From NCBI GenBank assembly GCA_964017045.1, contig OZ024794.1, forward strand, positions 55,576,108 through 55,640,107: a DNA stretch of 64,000 nucleotides. The letters are read 5' to 3'. The number at the start of each line of letters is the position of its first letter. The first letter of the stretch is position 1. Under the pieces are notes generated by a model, which worked only from the letters and a program-made list of their open reading frames with translations, was not told the DNA's origin and did not search any database. This DNA comes from Omphiscola glabra. Lineage: Eukaryota; Mollusca; Gastropoda; Lymnaeidae. Both the position numbers and the translations under genes were made by a program. This document shows positions 47,656 through 58,164 of the stretch, one piece after another.

Positions 47656-47818
47656 TTGGCAGGGCAGCTTGGCGGGGTGGTGGCCTATAGAGAGCTCCAA
47701 AAAGGTAGCAACCCCAGAAACACTCTCATAATGAATTGAATCTCGGGCACATCTTTGTAGAAAACCCTTCACGATAAGGTCGCTGTGAAGATACGTTGCC
47801 CCTACCGCTGCCGAGGTA
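47656..47818 (-). CDS. Candidate coding exon, unknown protein
   Basis: The minus-strand open frame (54 codons plus one base) runs from an acceptor ATCCAG to a donor GTACGT. It encodes GATYLHSDLIVKGFLQRC, then GVATFLELSIGHHPAKLPCQ. Cysteine content and strand fit the cysteine-rich gene at 33546-40225, but this exon ends in phase 0 while that gene's first visible exon needs phase 1. Another exon between them, or a different gene, is therefore required. The acceptor lacks a good pyrimidine tract. Confidence 0.35.
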
Positions 47819-47829
47819 CTGGATGTTCT

Positions 47830-48198
47830 TTTTACGTCAGTGCCTTTAGTTAGTCATCCTTGAAAACCTCTAAGGAATTAGTTACATTCCTTACTCACCT
47901 ATTTTTAACAAGTTTGTTCTAACTAGTCTTATGAAAAATGTGTGCTATAGACTATGGATTTAAACACCTGAACAATTAACACTTTTGATTGGTCAATCGA
48001 GAGAACGTCTTGAAGCCCGTGTTGAAGCAAATAGTAGTGGACACTTTGAATACAAACTATATTTAAATTTAAAAAAAAAAAGAATTTAACATTATGTTAG
48101 AATCAAAATTAGTTTTGGTGTTTTAAAAATTGATAAATATTTACCATTAGTTTCCATCATTATAAAAAGTTTCACTTTTTTCCGGACACAGTGTACCG

Positions 48199-48273
<75 letters not shown>

Positions 48274-49240
48274 GAAGCTTTCTAGGTTAAGCTGATTGAT
48301 GTGATGACCAGTTGAATCATTCCAGATAAAAAGTTAAGCGTTTAAATAGCCAACACTACACAAAACAAAGACACCCACAATAATGACTATAGTGGTAGTG
48401 AAAGACTGACACAGACAGGTGAACTGAGGCATTATAGAGCGAAAACAAGTCTAGGAATGTTTAGGGTTTCGTCGACTTGAGGATAAGATAAGGCCTATTA
48501 GTGATAGCAAACGTTATCCACCCACACCCCCACCCTTTTTACCAGACCCCATTCTGCGCCCGTACTTTGAATCGTGTGTGTTAGAATACAGAAGTAATTA
48601 TAGCTTTGCTTGTCTAAAGCTGACTGGAGTATTTAAGTTGACACATAGCCTTTGACGCAAATATTGCTTAAATATGGTACGATTACAAGTTCAAATAATT
48701 ATTCTAATGTCACAATCATGCTTAAAACTATTTTGAAAACAAACTAAACAAAGAGATGCTGTTAATTCTAAACGAGGCTAATCGGCCTTAATGTTAACAA
48801 AACAAACAAGATGTTTTTTATTTAAAGAGTGCCATCGAAATCGACCTTTCCTTATAATATAAGTGGATTTGAAAACATGAACTGGCGTTCTACCACAGAG
48901 AACTAAATTCACATTGTCTCACAAGTTATAATGTTTTATACTATGATTTATTGACCACCTTTAGGGGTAGGCCTATTTGTGAAATATTAGGCACCCATCA
49001 TATTATGATACACCTATGATAGGGGTGTTTAGCAAAAGTTTAGATACAGGCCATAGTGCAAGATTAGGGGGGGGGAGTGGGCTATACGCCCCTGGAGGCA
49101 CTATCTGGGGAGCATTAGTTTCAGTCCATTTCAACGTAAAGAAAAATGCTTTGAACTGTATTCTGTAACGTTTTTAAAATTCTCGTGCAGCGACACGAGG
49201 CAAACTCAAGAACCACCACGGGCGTCATAAACTGTACCTC
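47830..49240. other. No gene recognised; contains (AT)n at 48199-48271
   Basis: AT-rich sequence with a roughly 36-unit AT dinucleotide array and scattered TAGGCCTA words. No coding signal. Confidence 0.6.
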
Positions 49241-49244
49241 CCCC

Positions 49245-49313
49245 CAGTGGCGTAACTAGGGTTGGTGTCACCCGGTGTGGTGCACCCCCCGCACCACCCT
49301 AGCCACGCCACTG
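49245..49313. mobile_element. 69-bp hAT-like solo foldback
   Basis: CAGTGGCGTAACTAGGGTTG pairs with CACCCTAGCCACGCCACTG. Interior GTGTCACCCGGTGTGGTGCA matches the ends of the 24874 family, so it looks like two termini joined with the interior deleted. Flanks CCTCCCCC and CCTACCCC agree at 7 of 8. Confidence 0.7.
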
Positions 49314-50197
49314 CCTACCCCACTAACAGGTGACCAAAGGACACAACAATCATTCATCAGTGGAAAATATCAGACGACCAACTAGATATTCTAGCCAGTC
49401 TAACTGACGGGTCATTCGCTCTGAAGATTCTGTCAGTTGCTGCAGCTGCTCTCTGTCTTTATCCGCCGCTGTCTACACCTGTTCACGTTTTTGGGTGGTC
49501 AGACACAACAGCCATCCATCACTTTTCTGAGATCTACCGTGTTAAAGAAAGGAATGGTGCGCTGTAAAAAACAAAAACAAACACACAATACACCTAATAC
49601 ACCCCCCAACCCCCGTCTTCTCTTTACCATGACATGACTTACACTTTGTTGGGCGAATATTAAATATTTCTATTCTCATCGCATTATATGCTTTTATCAT
49701 ACATTGAGGTGGGTTTTTTATTTGGTGTTAAATATAAAACTTAAGTTTTCTTAATTTCCGGGTCAAAGCATAGCTCGTGTTTACGGTAACGGCGGTATTT
49801 TCATTTCTGACATCTGAAGTTTCCAAGGTACGTAAGTGGAAGACATCGTCCATGTTTTCAGAATCTGTATAAATCTGCGGTCACATTGCATTCATGTTAA
49901 CCAGATTTTTACACGGCCTCACACGACCACAAACAGTAGAATAAACAAGTGCACGAAACGTGGTGAAGACGACCACAGTGACTCCGTCAAGCAATGGCGT
50001 GAGCGGACGTGTTACGCCGAATCGTGCATAAGCGTCAACAAATTAAAGAAATAGTCTCAGATTATATTAGGAGTATCTGAAATAATGTTGCAAACATAGA
50101 CTACTATACGCAGAGTGCATATATCTTCCTGATTTTCTCGTTGTTTTTTTTTTTTAATGAAATGAGACTAGCTTCCCTTTGCCCTTAACTTTCACAG

Positions 50198-50374
50198 TTT
50201 TTGGAACGTTGTGATTGGGAGGGGGGATCACGAGTGGCAACTGGCATATCCCCTCCCCGAAAATCTGAAGTACCCACCAGAGTGGAAATTTCTGAAAGAA
50301 ACACTGGAATCACGACCAATGCCATACCGTGGAAAAACAGCACACGGAGCAACGCCTGACAATGCCGCCCCTTG
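50198..50374 (+). CDS. Candidate coding exon, unknown protein
   Basis: A strong pyrimidine tract and acceptor (CCCTTAACTTTCACAG) lead into a 58-codon open frame encoding GDHEWQLAYPLPENLKYPP then KETLESRPMPYRGKTAHG, ending at a GTATAT donor. No family was recognised and no partner exon was found on this strand. Confidence 0.35.
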
Positions 50375-50379
50375 GTATA

Positions 50380-51470
50380 TATATAGCTTTTGTGCCGAGT
50401 GTGTGAGTGGTTGGTGGCAATACAGTTTAAATTTAGTTGACAAATCCAAGGAGATTTTATTTGTTCTGAGAGGATAATAACCACAAATAGAAAAAAATAA
50501 AAAGCCGAAGATACAGACGGGGAGGGGAAAAGGATAATATCTGAAGATATACATATATTACAGGTTATATACAGTACGACAAAACCTCTAGGTATAAATA
50601 ACTAGCAAGAGACAAAACGGATACGCCTGTATAACGAATGTATGCCATTCATTCATTAAACACGTTGAATAGCTCTGAATGTGTAACAGGTTATTCAAAG
50701 TAGGACAAGCTTACCTAAAAAGCAATAAACATAATTTTCAAAACGAGCAATAATTATGTTGAATAATAAATTTGACAGTAAGGATGACTCCATCACATAA
50801 AGTTGACAGTAAGGATGACTCCATCACAGGTACATAAGATCAGCTCGACCAGGGCAAATTCTTCCTCTTATAGTTAGGACCGAATGACATATAAAAATTA
50901 TGTTCGAATTGACCATCGTGCTATCCCAGGGGTTACCAATTCTAAAAGATCGCTAAGTAAGTCATTATTTTCACTAGAGGAGTTCATTTAGGGCTGATTT
51001 CTACGCTAGAGAAACACTTCAGATGTCTCGTGCTTAAATTGTTATCATTGTAAAATGTTGTGTTGGTTTAAATATATATTTAATTATGTGCTGAAAATGC
51101 ATATGCATAATGTAATAAAAACATTTTTTCTATTGTTTCCATTTTTTTGGGTCCAATAATGAATCTTATTTTATCTTAACCCTTTCATTACCGCTGGGTT
51201 TTGGCATCGATTTTTGTTGACTTAGCAATAAAAACTTTTTTTTTTTTTTTTTTTTTAAATTAAAAAAAAAATCCGGTATCTTCATTCTCTATCCAATTCG
51301 ATTTTTAACTTCTCTATAGATTAACAAATAAAGAGATAATATAATATAGCATTGAAATATGACGTGATCGTGACGTCGCGTCGGCATCATTGATAGCGAA
51401 AAGGTTAATAGTAGACCAAACATGAGGGATTTATATGCAGAGGGCAAACAAAAGTATCAGTTAATAAATT
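50380..51470. other. No gene recognised
   Basis: AT-rich, with a 30-bp direct repeat (AGTTGACAGTAAGGATGACT at about 50774 and 50802) and a poly-T run near 51237. Nothing else supported. Confidence 0.55.
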
Positions 51471-51709
51471 AATTGAAGACCTCAGTGCTAAAAGTACTTT
51501 AGTCACAAAATACACATTTTGAGATAATCAAGTTCAAATTCTCTTTTCGTCTATAAAATGTGATCGTTTTCATATTTTGTCTTGTTTAATTAGGGGACTT
51601 GGGCACATTTTAATGTGTTTAAATATCTGCAGTACACTTGGTTAAACCGGATAGATTGATTTTGAGAAAAATGTTACTTAAGTACTTTTAGCACTAGGGT
51701 CTTCTAATT
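51471..51709. mobile_element. TIR MITE family X, copy 3
   Basis: AATTGAAGACCTCAGTGC at left and GCACTAGGGTCTTCTAATT at right; shares CACATTTTGAGATAATCAAG and TCTGCAGTACACTTGG with copy 2. 239 bp. Confidence 0.85.
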
Positions 51710-51735
51710 ATTACAGAGGGTATGCTGTTGGGTGT

Positions 51736-51860
51736 AGCTTGTATGAGAAGTACACGGTTTAGCTTATATGAGAAGTACAGAGTTTAGCTTATATGAGAAG
51801 TACACAGTTAAGCTTATATGAGAAGTACACAGTTTAGCTTATATGAGAAGTACACAGTTT
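51736..51860. repeat. 25-bp minisatellite, 5 units
   Basis: Unit AGCTTATATGAGAAGTACAC plus AGTTT, five consecutive copies with few changes. Confidence 0.93.
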
Positions 51861-52179
51861 AGCGCCCAGAATACATGTGAGATGCGAGGGCCTCCAGAAA
51901 AATCTAATTATAATAATGTTTGCAATTAGCCCGTGCCTGTTTTTAGGCCGGAGACCCTGGAGTACTCGATGTTTGAGTTAACCTACAATTCTAGAAACTT
52001 GGATATTACGATGATAAGGTCACGCACGGGGTATCTTTGTCAGACTTCACTACATTGGAAGTATATTTGCTATAATGATATGATTGTTATATAAGATTAT
52101 AGAAGTACGCACCAAGTCTATGTGAGACTTTAACGCAGGACAGCATAATCGCTAATTGAAAACGGGTGTGAAACTTGGC

Positions 52180-52460
52180 GCATTTTAAAATATGTAACTA
52201 GGACGCTGTAAAACTGCACTCAAAACACAACTCTTTAAACTCTACTATACTGACTGATTCCCCCCTCTGACCGCTAAACGATGCTGCTGGGTGCCGTCCA
52301 TGGCTCGACATTTAAATAGTTATGGAATGGTTGGAGTGAATGTACATTTGTTTTGTTTTATTTAATTAACGTTTGTTAATGTTTAAGTTCATGATTTTTT
52401 TTTAAAATTGTATATTGTATGTACAGCGTGGTGAGCTAACTCCCTACGGGATAAACCAAA
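52180..52460 (+). mobile_element. LINE 3' fragment (CR1/L2/Jockey-like)
   Basis: Encodes a decayed ALKTQLFKLYYTD-type RT C-terminus, followed by GGTGCCGTCCATGGCTCGAC and AGCGTGGTGAGCTAACTCCC. The same order of blocks occurs in the better preserved 3' end at 62918-63258. Confidence 0.6.
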
Positions 52461-52916
52461 TCCACAATTTTACGTAGCTGCCATTTCTTTTTCTTCATTG
52501 GGATTTTACTTCAAGTCTCTTCCTTTCCATTCTTCTTTACTTTGTTTCTGTCTGTTTTTTAGCCACTCCTGTTTTTTTTCTCTTTTTTTACTAATTTTTA
52601 GATAGAATATATCTCTCTCTATATTTTATGTATATTTGATTTTGTTGTACTGATGAAGGCATGTGCCGTTTAAATATGAAGATGATTATGACGAGTGCCC
52701 CCTTCTCCCCCATTAGCGACGCCCTCTTCTGTCTGAAAAATATCTCAGTTAATTGGTTATATAGAAACTAGGTGGTTGTATTGTTTTACAGTGCAGACAA
52801 TAGATAATAGCATCCTGCAGGCTGTAAAATAGATCACATCAAGCAGATTTAATAACATGAAGGCGTTCCATAACTTTAAAAAAAGCTGTTTTTGTTCCTT
52901 TGAATGAGATCAAAAT

Positions 52917-55021
52917 ATATATATATAAGAATGAGCTATGCTGACCGTAACGCCAAAGAATCGAAAAGATTTAAATCGTTGGGATTCTTAAAAAACAATC
53001 ATAGTTATTTTCTATTATTTTACGGAAATCGAATAAATTTAAATGCGCAAAAAATATTAGTTAATCCGCTATTATTTTAGTAAAAGTTTAAGTAATATTA
53101 TATCAATTACAAATACATTTAAAGTAACAACTAAGGAACTATCTTAAGCATTTTATATGCGTTTAAAAGTAATGAAAAAAATATATTAACAAAAAGTATG
53201 TTCAAAGAATGACATCGTAAACAAATTTATCGGGAAAACCCAAACATCAGTTGTTTTTAGTGCGTTTTTAGAGCGTTGTTACTATTGCGAAATACAATTA
53301 AATTGAATTTGTTCTAAATAAACACGCAAATGACGTCCTAGCGCGAATCGCCTATTTCAGCCAAAACTCTTAAGTTTCTTTGATTTAATAACCGCGCATT
53401 AAAAAGCTGATAATGTATTTTCTCCTTCTTAAAAGTAAAATTAATAAATATAAAGTGATTGCTTTTTAAATTGTTAATAAAACACACACACAATTTGCTT
53501 TGCCTTTTAAACATTGAATGAGTTTTTAGTTTTTAAATTCCTAAAATGTACTTTTATTAAATTTATAACGTAATAAAAACTTAACTTTTAAATATACTTC
53601 TAATAAGAAAATGCCGTTTAAGTCAATCAGTGCAGCGAATCTTTATGACCAAAAAGCATTTACTAATCCACTTATAACTCATCCAAATACAAATAAGAAC
53701 AAATCATATGAAGTGCAAAATATGTTAGTTTGGGTATAGAAGGGAATACAATCCAGTGGAAGATGATATTAATTTTATTTAAATATGTGTGGGGGGGGGT
53801 GTCATTTTGTCCCAGGCAGCACAAGATACGTCTCAAAAGAACCGAATTAATTTAATTAATAATTATTCTTCTTGGGTACATACATATCGGAGGTAGGAAA
53901 TAGAATGTGTACATTTTTACGTGGATGACGATATATTAAATTCTATTATATTTCACTTGTGAAAAAAAAGATGTTACATTCTCTTTTTACAAATAAACAT
54001 ATGTTTACCAATTTAAAAAAATCAATGGCGTTAACAAAATGTGGTTACATTTATATAACTATACTCATGAATATCAAAACCCAATAGCTTTACACAAAGG
54101 AAAATTAAATTTTCAAAAAAGAGATGGGTTACGATTTTTTTAGATAGATGACAGACAGACAGACAGAACGCTCCTTTGAATAGTTGCGCAAAAGGTATCT
54201 TTTATTTGGTAAACTATATCTATACCTATATATAACAATTAATGTATGTATGTAATGTATGTCCCGTATGCGCTCTTATACAATTTATCCGATTGTGATA
54301 AAACGTTTGTGAGTTGTTGTACACACTCACGCAAATTTTTCTGAATTATTACACATATTTTACAATATGCCCTTTTGGGCCCGGGGCCCTAAACTCTTTT
54401 TTTTCTTTTATGAGCTGAATATAATTTCAGTAAGTAGGCGTTCCTACACCATTCATCCGGTTGAGATAATACTTTGGTAAGTTGTTGTGCGCACGCCTGC
54501 AAAGGTTTCAGAAATAGGTTATCCATTTTGAAATGTTCCTTTTGGGGCCGAGGGTCGTAAATTATTTTTTCTTATATGAGCTATACAAATTTAATTTCAA
54601 ACAGAGCTATTGCATGGGTGAATAGAATTGAATAAAATACAAGCGACATTTCAGTTTGTGTGTGACATAATAAGTAGGTTTCTGAATTAGCAAAACCATT
54701 TTACAATTTTGAGTTTGGGGTCGGGGGCCTTATTTTTTAATTTTTTATGTCAGCTATGTAAATATAATTTCAAACAGCGCTACTGCATGGATTAATCGTT
54801 ACAAGTGTATGAACTAAATTATGAAAATCCATGCTTCTCACGAGGACAGCATTATGTTGCCTGCTAACGTATCGAAAAACCATCTAATTTATTTGTGTGC
54901 GCACCAGACGGAAAAAACAAAAAAAATATTTTATATATAACAATTACTTCAAAAACATAATTAAAACACAAACACTTTTTTTCTTTGAGACCATTGCAAC
55001 GCATACCGGGTTCTCTCTAGT
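52917..55021 (-). repeat. Composite repeat, copy C (inverted, diverged)
   Basis: Read on the minus strand it starts ACCCGGTATGCGTTGCAATG, then has GTCTGGTGCG, GGAAGCATGGATTTTC, about four 170-bp units with GGCCC cores and an (ACAT)n end signature near 54240. The unique core follows (TTTTGATATTCATG to GTTACGGTCAGCAT). The long unit array that follows the core in copies A and B is missing. Divergence is much higher than between A and B. Confidence 0.75.
53611..53739 (+). CDS. Diverged version of the repeat-borne initial exon, copy C
   Basis: ATG at 53611 opens MPFKSISAANLYDQKAFTNP then LITHPNTNKNKSYEVQNM, 42 codons before a stop. Compared with copies A and B it has many substitutions and a 6-base in-frame insertion, yet the frame is open over the aligned part. 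A GTTAGT donor-like site lies at the position where A and B diverge. This hints at past coding constraint. Confidence 0.35.
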   Translation: MPFKSISAANLYDQKAFTNPLITHPNTNKNKSYEVQNMLVWV

Positions 55022-55051
55022 ATTAAAAATAAAAAAACCGAGAGGTTAGAA

Positions 55052-55414
55052 CAGGGGTGGGCAAACTACGGCCCGTGGGCCGCATGCGGCCCGGCAACTG
55101 ATATTATGCGGCCCTCAAAGGCATTTAGAAATTTAAAAAAAAATTACTCTGTTTAAGTTATTTTGTTGATTTTTCAGAATTTCATGTACCGTTATGATTT
55201 TTTGAATTTTTTAAATCAAATTTCTTTGTAATAATTTTTTTAAACAGTCCTTGACTTTTTTCATGCAATGCTAAAATGCGAATTTACCGATTTTAATTTG
55301 GAGAAATGTTTATTTACATGTAAAAATTGGACATAATATACATGGCCCCCCCCCCCCCCAATAGCTGTAAATTTGTCAATGTGGCCCTCCACACAAAAAG
55401 TTTACCCACCTCTG
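55052..55414 (+). mobile_element. hAT MITE, GGGGTGGGCAAACT family
   Basis: 363 bp, CAGGGGTGGGCAAACT to AGTTTACCCACCTCTG, with a perfect GGTTAGAA duplication (55044-55051 and 55415-55422). A second copy in opposite orientation is at 60725-61065. Confidence 0.93.
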
Positions 55415-55468
55415 GGTTAGAAGGTGTATACACTTTAAAAGGTCACTCCAAACTGTTGTCTTAGCTAC

Positions 55469-55822
55469 CTAATCCATGAAGGCAATGTTAGAAATATGTT
55501 TTCCAGCGTGTGAATAGATTATATATACTATCACGGGTTTAATGCGTAAAAGAACACTGAGTTCCCATTTTTCCAAATTTTTTCCCCCTAAATAATACGG
55601 CACATTATCAAATTGTTTAAATTCTAGCTTATAAACCTTTAATGTAGAAAGCACGTGGTCTCCCAAATGCTCTACATTTAAAAATAACTTCTCTTGCGAC
55701 CTGTTTCGTGCAATAAAAAATTTGACGTTTAAATCACCTCGTAATCTAACCACAGCAATGGAGAAAAATGCGAGAATCAGGTAGAGACACCTTGCCAAAA
55801 CAGTACAGCCCAATGTGTATGA
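55469..55822 (-). CDS. Candidate coding fragment with hydrophobic N-terminal segment
   Basis: The open minus-strand frame contains a signal-peptide-like CLYLILAFFSIAVVRLRG. It is followed by VKFFIARNRSQEKLFLNV and LGDHVLSTLKVYKLEFKQF, which read like an extracellular beta-rich domain. There is no ATG in frame, and a (CA)n/(GA)n microsatellite lies just upstream, so it is either an exon of a split gene or a pseudogene. No family was assigned. Confidence 0.3.
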   Translation of the reverse strand, partial: SYTLGCTVLARCLYLILAFFSIAVVRLRGDLNVKFFIARNRSQEKLFLNVEHLGDHVLSTLKVYKLEFKQFDNVPYYLGGKNLEKWELSVLLRIKPVIVYIIYSHAGKHISNIAFMD

Positions 55823-55858
55823 TCAACGTAAAGACACACACAAACATACACACACACA

Positions 55859-55892
55859 GAGATAGAGAGAGAGAGGGAGAGAGAGAGAGAGG

Positions 55893-55926
<34 letters not shown>

Positions 55927-55927
55927 G
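55859..55927. repeat. (GA)n microsatellite
   Basis: GA repeat with GGGAGA interruptions, preceded by (CA)n. Confidence 0.95.
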
Positions 55928-56403
55928 TAAAGGTTGATTATGATAAAAAGGAGACACGCTATTTGTTCGTCCAAAGATTTACGACGACACTTAGACTCAT
56001 GGGAAGGCTGTAGGTGTGTATTTCGGGTCGAACGCTTTTAGCCAAATTTAAAGTTGTAAACTTATTTTTTTTAGGATGAAAAATAAATATAACTTATCTT
56101 TTTTGTCTTAGCTTATTAGCTTAAACGTATCGTTTTTAATAAAATTAAATATTAGCTTAAACGTCCCAAAAAAAAAAAACCACTAACTAAACAACAAAAG
56201 AAAAACAACAACAAACAAACCACACACCCAAAAATACCCAAAAAAACCTCAACTATTTTACTATTTAATTTTCCCCAACTATATTATTATAATTTGCTTT
56301 GAATCCACAATCAAATAGAAACGATCATATGTCATAGCTTGTATAGAGTGGTGTTTTTTGTCCAAATGCGCAGTCCTATTTGTTGTGACAGAGTTTTTCC
56401 TTA

Positions 56404-56720
56404 ATGAGTTGCTTTTTGTGCCCACAATACATGTTCAAGAAAAGAAATAGGCTGGTCCGATGCCCCAGCATTGAACACAAACCCGCTCCTCTCCCCTCTA
56501 GACAGCTACGAGACCATGCCAGGCAGTTCCGTCTCGTAACAGCAAGAGGAACTGTTCATTCCTCCAAAAGACAATCAGAGACTGGAACAAGCTTAAAAAA
56601 ATAACAGTTGAGGAGACAACACTTGACACATTTGCGTCTATTGCCTCCTGCCTTCCAACCCCACAGTTCCTAATACCATCGCAGAGTTATCTCTGCAATC
56701 AGTGAAGTATCCTCTTCAAA
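56404..56720 (+). mobile_element. LINE RT C-terminal fragment
   Basis: Encodes RQLRDHARQFRLVTARGTV, and after a frame change RTIRDWNKLKKITVEETTL then TFAS. This is the usual end of a non-LTR RT ORF, where a PRTIRDWN motif precedes the stop. 5'-truncated. Confidence 0.7.
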
Positions 56721-57199
56721 TCATGCACAGAAACATCGCGAACCCCTCTACAGAATGATCAACACATTGATTGTGGGACCTCACAATATAGAAGAAGATT
56801 CTCATTTTTGTTGCATCGGTCATGAATCTTCTTCTCAAGAGCTCATTGCGAAAACTCACGTGGGATTGGGTCTTTTCCAAAAAAATTTTTACAGAAAGGA
56901 CGTTAAGGGAAAAAACTTGGAATTAAATCTTTTTTTTCTTTGAAATTTTTAAAAAAGAAAAAGAAAAAAAAAGCCACATTTGTGGCAAATCAAAAGTAAA
57001 TTTGGCCACACTTTGTATAGATCATGCACTACTACAACTTATATCATGCTCACTTGCCTTACTGGATGCTTGTTATAAATTACAGTGACATTTTTATGAA
57101 CATTGATAATTTTGATATTTTCAAAATAATTCTTGATTTTAGATATTATATTTACTTTTAAGAAAGACACATTTCTCCACACTGTATAGGTTCATTCGC

Positions 57200-58160
57200 C
57201 AGGTTTCGTATGTGCCAGGTTTCATGAGTGCGTATTTCCCGCAAAATATTTGCGGATGACACAGAACTGTACACGTGTTTCCGCCCTAATCCCTTGGAAT
57301 GTGCTGCTGCTGTTCGGGCTGTCGAGAACTCCTGTCTTGCTGTGAAAGAATGGATGTCATCAAACAGACAAAAGCTAAATGATGACAAGACTGGGGCAAT
57401 TATTTGTGGTTCAGACACCAATCTTCGGAAAGTTGCCCTCTCATCAATAAAAGTTGGTGAATCAGAGATCCCGTTGTCCTCCACTGTCCGAGACCTTGGC
57501 TTATATATTGATAGTAAAATCAGATTGATTTCACATTTCAGTTCTGTGGTCAGGGCATGCTACTGTCATTTGCGCGCCCTGGGTCAGCTGCGTCCTCAAC
57601 TCAATAAGAGAACAGCCAATGCTGTAGCGGTAACTCTAATCCAATCAAGATTGGATTACTGTAATAGTTGTTTGTGGGGTTTACCCCAGAACCAAATTCA
57701 GAGACTCCAGAAGGTACAAAATACTACAGCACGCATTGTATAGCGGAGAAAGAAATGTGACCACATCACACCAGTTCTACGAGATCTCCATTGGGTTCCT
57801 GTGAGTGAGCGTGCATTAATCACAAAATTCTGTCCCTGGCGTACTGCATGGAAGGCTCTGCACCGGAATATCTGAAAGAACTGATTCATAAACACGAATC
57901 CTTAAGGAAACTGGGGTCTTCTACACAGTCCTTACTTACAATTCCCAGTGAGTGTGAACACAGAAAAAAGTCTTACGGAGAGCGCTCTTTTTAAGTGATA
58001 GCGCCAAAATTATGAAATAGTTTACCTCAATCTTTTAGGGGTATTGAAAAGGATAAAAAATCATTTAAGAAACATTTAAAAACTTTTTTGTTTAAAACAG
58101 ATTTATGAAAACCAGAGGGCTGTGAGCATGCTAAAGTAGCATGGATACCAATCAATCAAT
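57200..58160 (+). mobile_element. LINE RT fragment with catalytic FADD block, 5'-truncated
   Basis: From 57246 the frame reads KIFADDTELYTCF, then NRQKLNDDKTGAIICGS, RDLGLYIDSKIR, SRLDYCNSCLWGLPQNQI and QNTTARIV. These are RT palm and thumb blocks of a CR1/Jockey-type LINE. A TAG follows at 57741, and degraded HITPVLRDLHWVPVSERA continues in the same frame. The 3' end shows ATCAATCAATC, a short tandem tail. Confidence 0.85.
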
Positions 58161-58164
58161 CTAA

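Noticed and set aside
49334..49566. 77-codon open plus-strand frame
   Set aside because: The only nearby acceptor would place a stop at the exon start, and no initiator or homologue is evident.
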